Assembly (NCBI RefSeq): GCF_016918785.1
Contig: NZ_JAFFPT010000009.1
Location: forward strand, 62,001-126,000
DNA: 64,000 nucleotides
Source: Leptospira ainazelensis
Lineage (GTDB): Bacteria > Spirochaetota > Leptospiria > Leptospirales > Leptospiraceae
Direction of reading: 5' to 3'
Shown: positions 63,528-64,000 of the stretch, piece after piece
Position numbering within the stretch: position 1 is the first letter of the stretch
Layout of the letters: every line of letters begins with the position of its first letter
Made by a program: the position numbers and the translations under genes
Notes under the pieces: model-generated
Seen by the model: only the letters and a program-made list of their open reading frames with translations
What the model was told of the DNA's origin: nothing
Databases searched by the model: none

Positions 63528-64000
63528 TTACCAGAGCGAAGGGGTTCTGAAAAAATCCTTAGGAGATTGACCGGAAAAGGATCGGAAATCTCTGATAAAA
63601 TGAGCCTGGTCGAAATAACCCGCCTCGAGCGCCGCGTCCGTAAGAGTTCGAAAGGGAGAATAACGTTCGATCAGAGTTTTCATTCTGATTAAATTCGCAA
63701 ATTGTTTCGGCGAAGTCCCGATCGTTTGTCTGAATCTTTTTTCGTAAGAATCTCTGCTGATCGGCATTCCTTTGAGAAGATCTTGAATTCGAAGATTCCC
63801 TTTTGAATTTCGAATTTTTTGAACCGAGTCCAGAACAAGAAGGTCAGCATTGGATTCTTGAAAGAGAGAAAGTAAAAATTCTTCGACGATCCCGATTCTT
63901 CCCTCGTCAGTTTTTGCTTCTGAAAGTTTTTCTTCCACATCCGAAGTTTTGGATTTTGGAAGGAGTTGATCCAAGGATAAATTCATTCCAAAAATTTCGT
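63528..64000 (-). CDS. AraC-family transcriptional regulator (5' end beyond the window)
   Basis: The frame is open up to the right edge (EIFG precedes the first visible Met), so the gene continues outside. The visible 157 residues end with a complete AraC/XylS HTH pair: LRIQDLLKGMPISRDSYEKRF and RQTIGTSPKQFANLIRMKTL, then LTDAALEAGYFDQAHFIRDF and FSGQSPKDF. The N-terminal ligand-binding part is mostly missing. It probably regulates the ABM-like gene 68 bases downstream and other genes. The effector is unknown. Confidence 0.85.
   Translation of the reverse strand, partial: EIFGMNLSLDQLLPKSKTSDVEEKLSEAKTDEGRIGIVEEFLLSLFQESNADLLVLDSVQKIRNSKGNLRIQDLLKGMPISRDSYEKRFRQTIGTSPKQFANLIRMKTLIERYSPFRTLTDAALEAGYFDQAHFIRDFRSFSGQSPKDFFRTPSLW

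Overview
The window looks like chromosomal DNA of a spirochaete of the genus Leptospira, probably the pathogenic clade. This is inferred from gene content and style; no species can be named. Pointers are the many spirochaete-type lipoprotein signal peptides, frequent TTG starts, a BtuB-like receptor behind a cobalamin riboswitch, several two-component proteins, and short dispersed repeats of a kind I associate with leptospiral intergenic DNA. No rRNA, CRISPR array, complete insertion sequence or prophage is visible.

Left part (1-18 kb). A small minus-strand operon carries a zinc-ribbon protein, a secreted helical protein and rsmD. Next come two plus-strand envelope proteins and a NarL-type response regulator with its DISM-type sensor kinase. 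A perfect 34-bp palindrome separates these from a 1272-residue lipoprotein built of six bacterial Ig-like modules, one further Ig-like module and an FG-GAP propeller. A minus-strand block holds a decayed HtrA paralogue, an intact HtrA protease, ruvB, a TonB-like protein and a membrane protein. tmk, a tRNA-Arg(CCG) and a repeat-rich 0.6 kb region follow.

Middle part (18-32 kb). An ankyrin protein precedes a likely vitamin B12 uptake locus: a cobalamin riboswitch, a TonB-dependent receptor and a beta-propeller lipoprotein resembling the BtuB-BtuG arrangement of Bacteroidetes. Then come a three-gene secreted cluster of unknown role, a CapA-like phosphoesterase, a methyltransferase, and an overlapping kinase / Rcp1-like regulator / receiver-kinase operon.

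Central system (32.4-41.3 kb). A 2319-residue SpvB/FG-GAP/RHS protein, like a fused TcB-TcC of Tc toxins, ends in a variable domain with an HExxH motif and is followed by a tiny lipoprotein gene. Downstream lies a second, displaced module: a 389-bp copy of the RHS core, a different but related HExxH domain, and a second related tiny lipoprotein. The modules are bounded by 134-bp repeats carrying a perfect 13-bp inverted repeat. I read this as a polymorphic metallopeptidase effector with lipoprotein immunity candidates and a reserve C-terminal cassette.

Right part (41.5-64 kb). An outer-membrane / Kelch lipoprotein / TPR gene run lies divergent from the RHS locus. It is followed by further envelope lipoproteins, two alpha/beta hydrolases, an acyltransferase, a BASS transporter, a metzincin-like lipoprotein, an EamA transporter, a DUF1566 lipoprotein, a PAS-GAF-PP2C phosphatase, a LemA-TPM-TPM cluster whose lemA stop seems lost, and an AraC-type regulator cut by the window edge. 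Four copies of a roughly 250-bp MITE-like element with a TTGTGGGTAAGG terminal inverted repeat are scattered through the window. One copy has a 12-bp flanking duplication next to the EamA gene.
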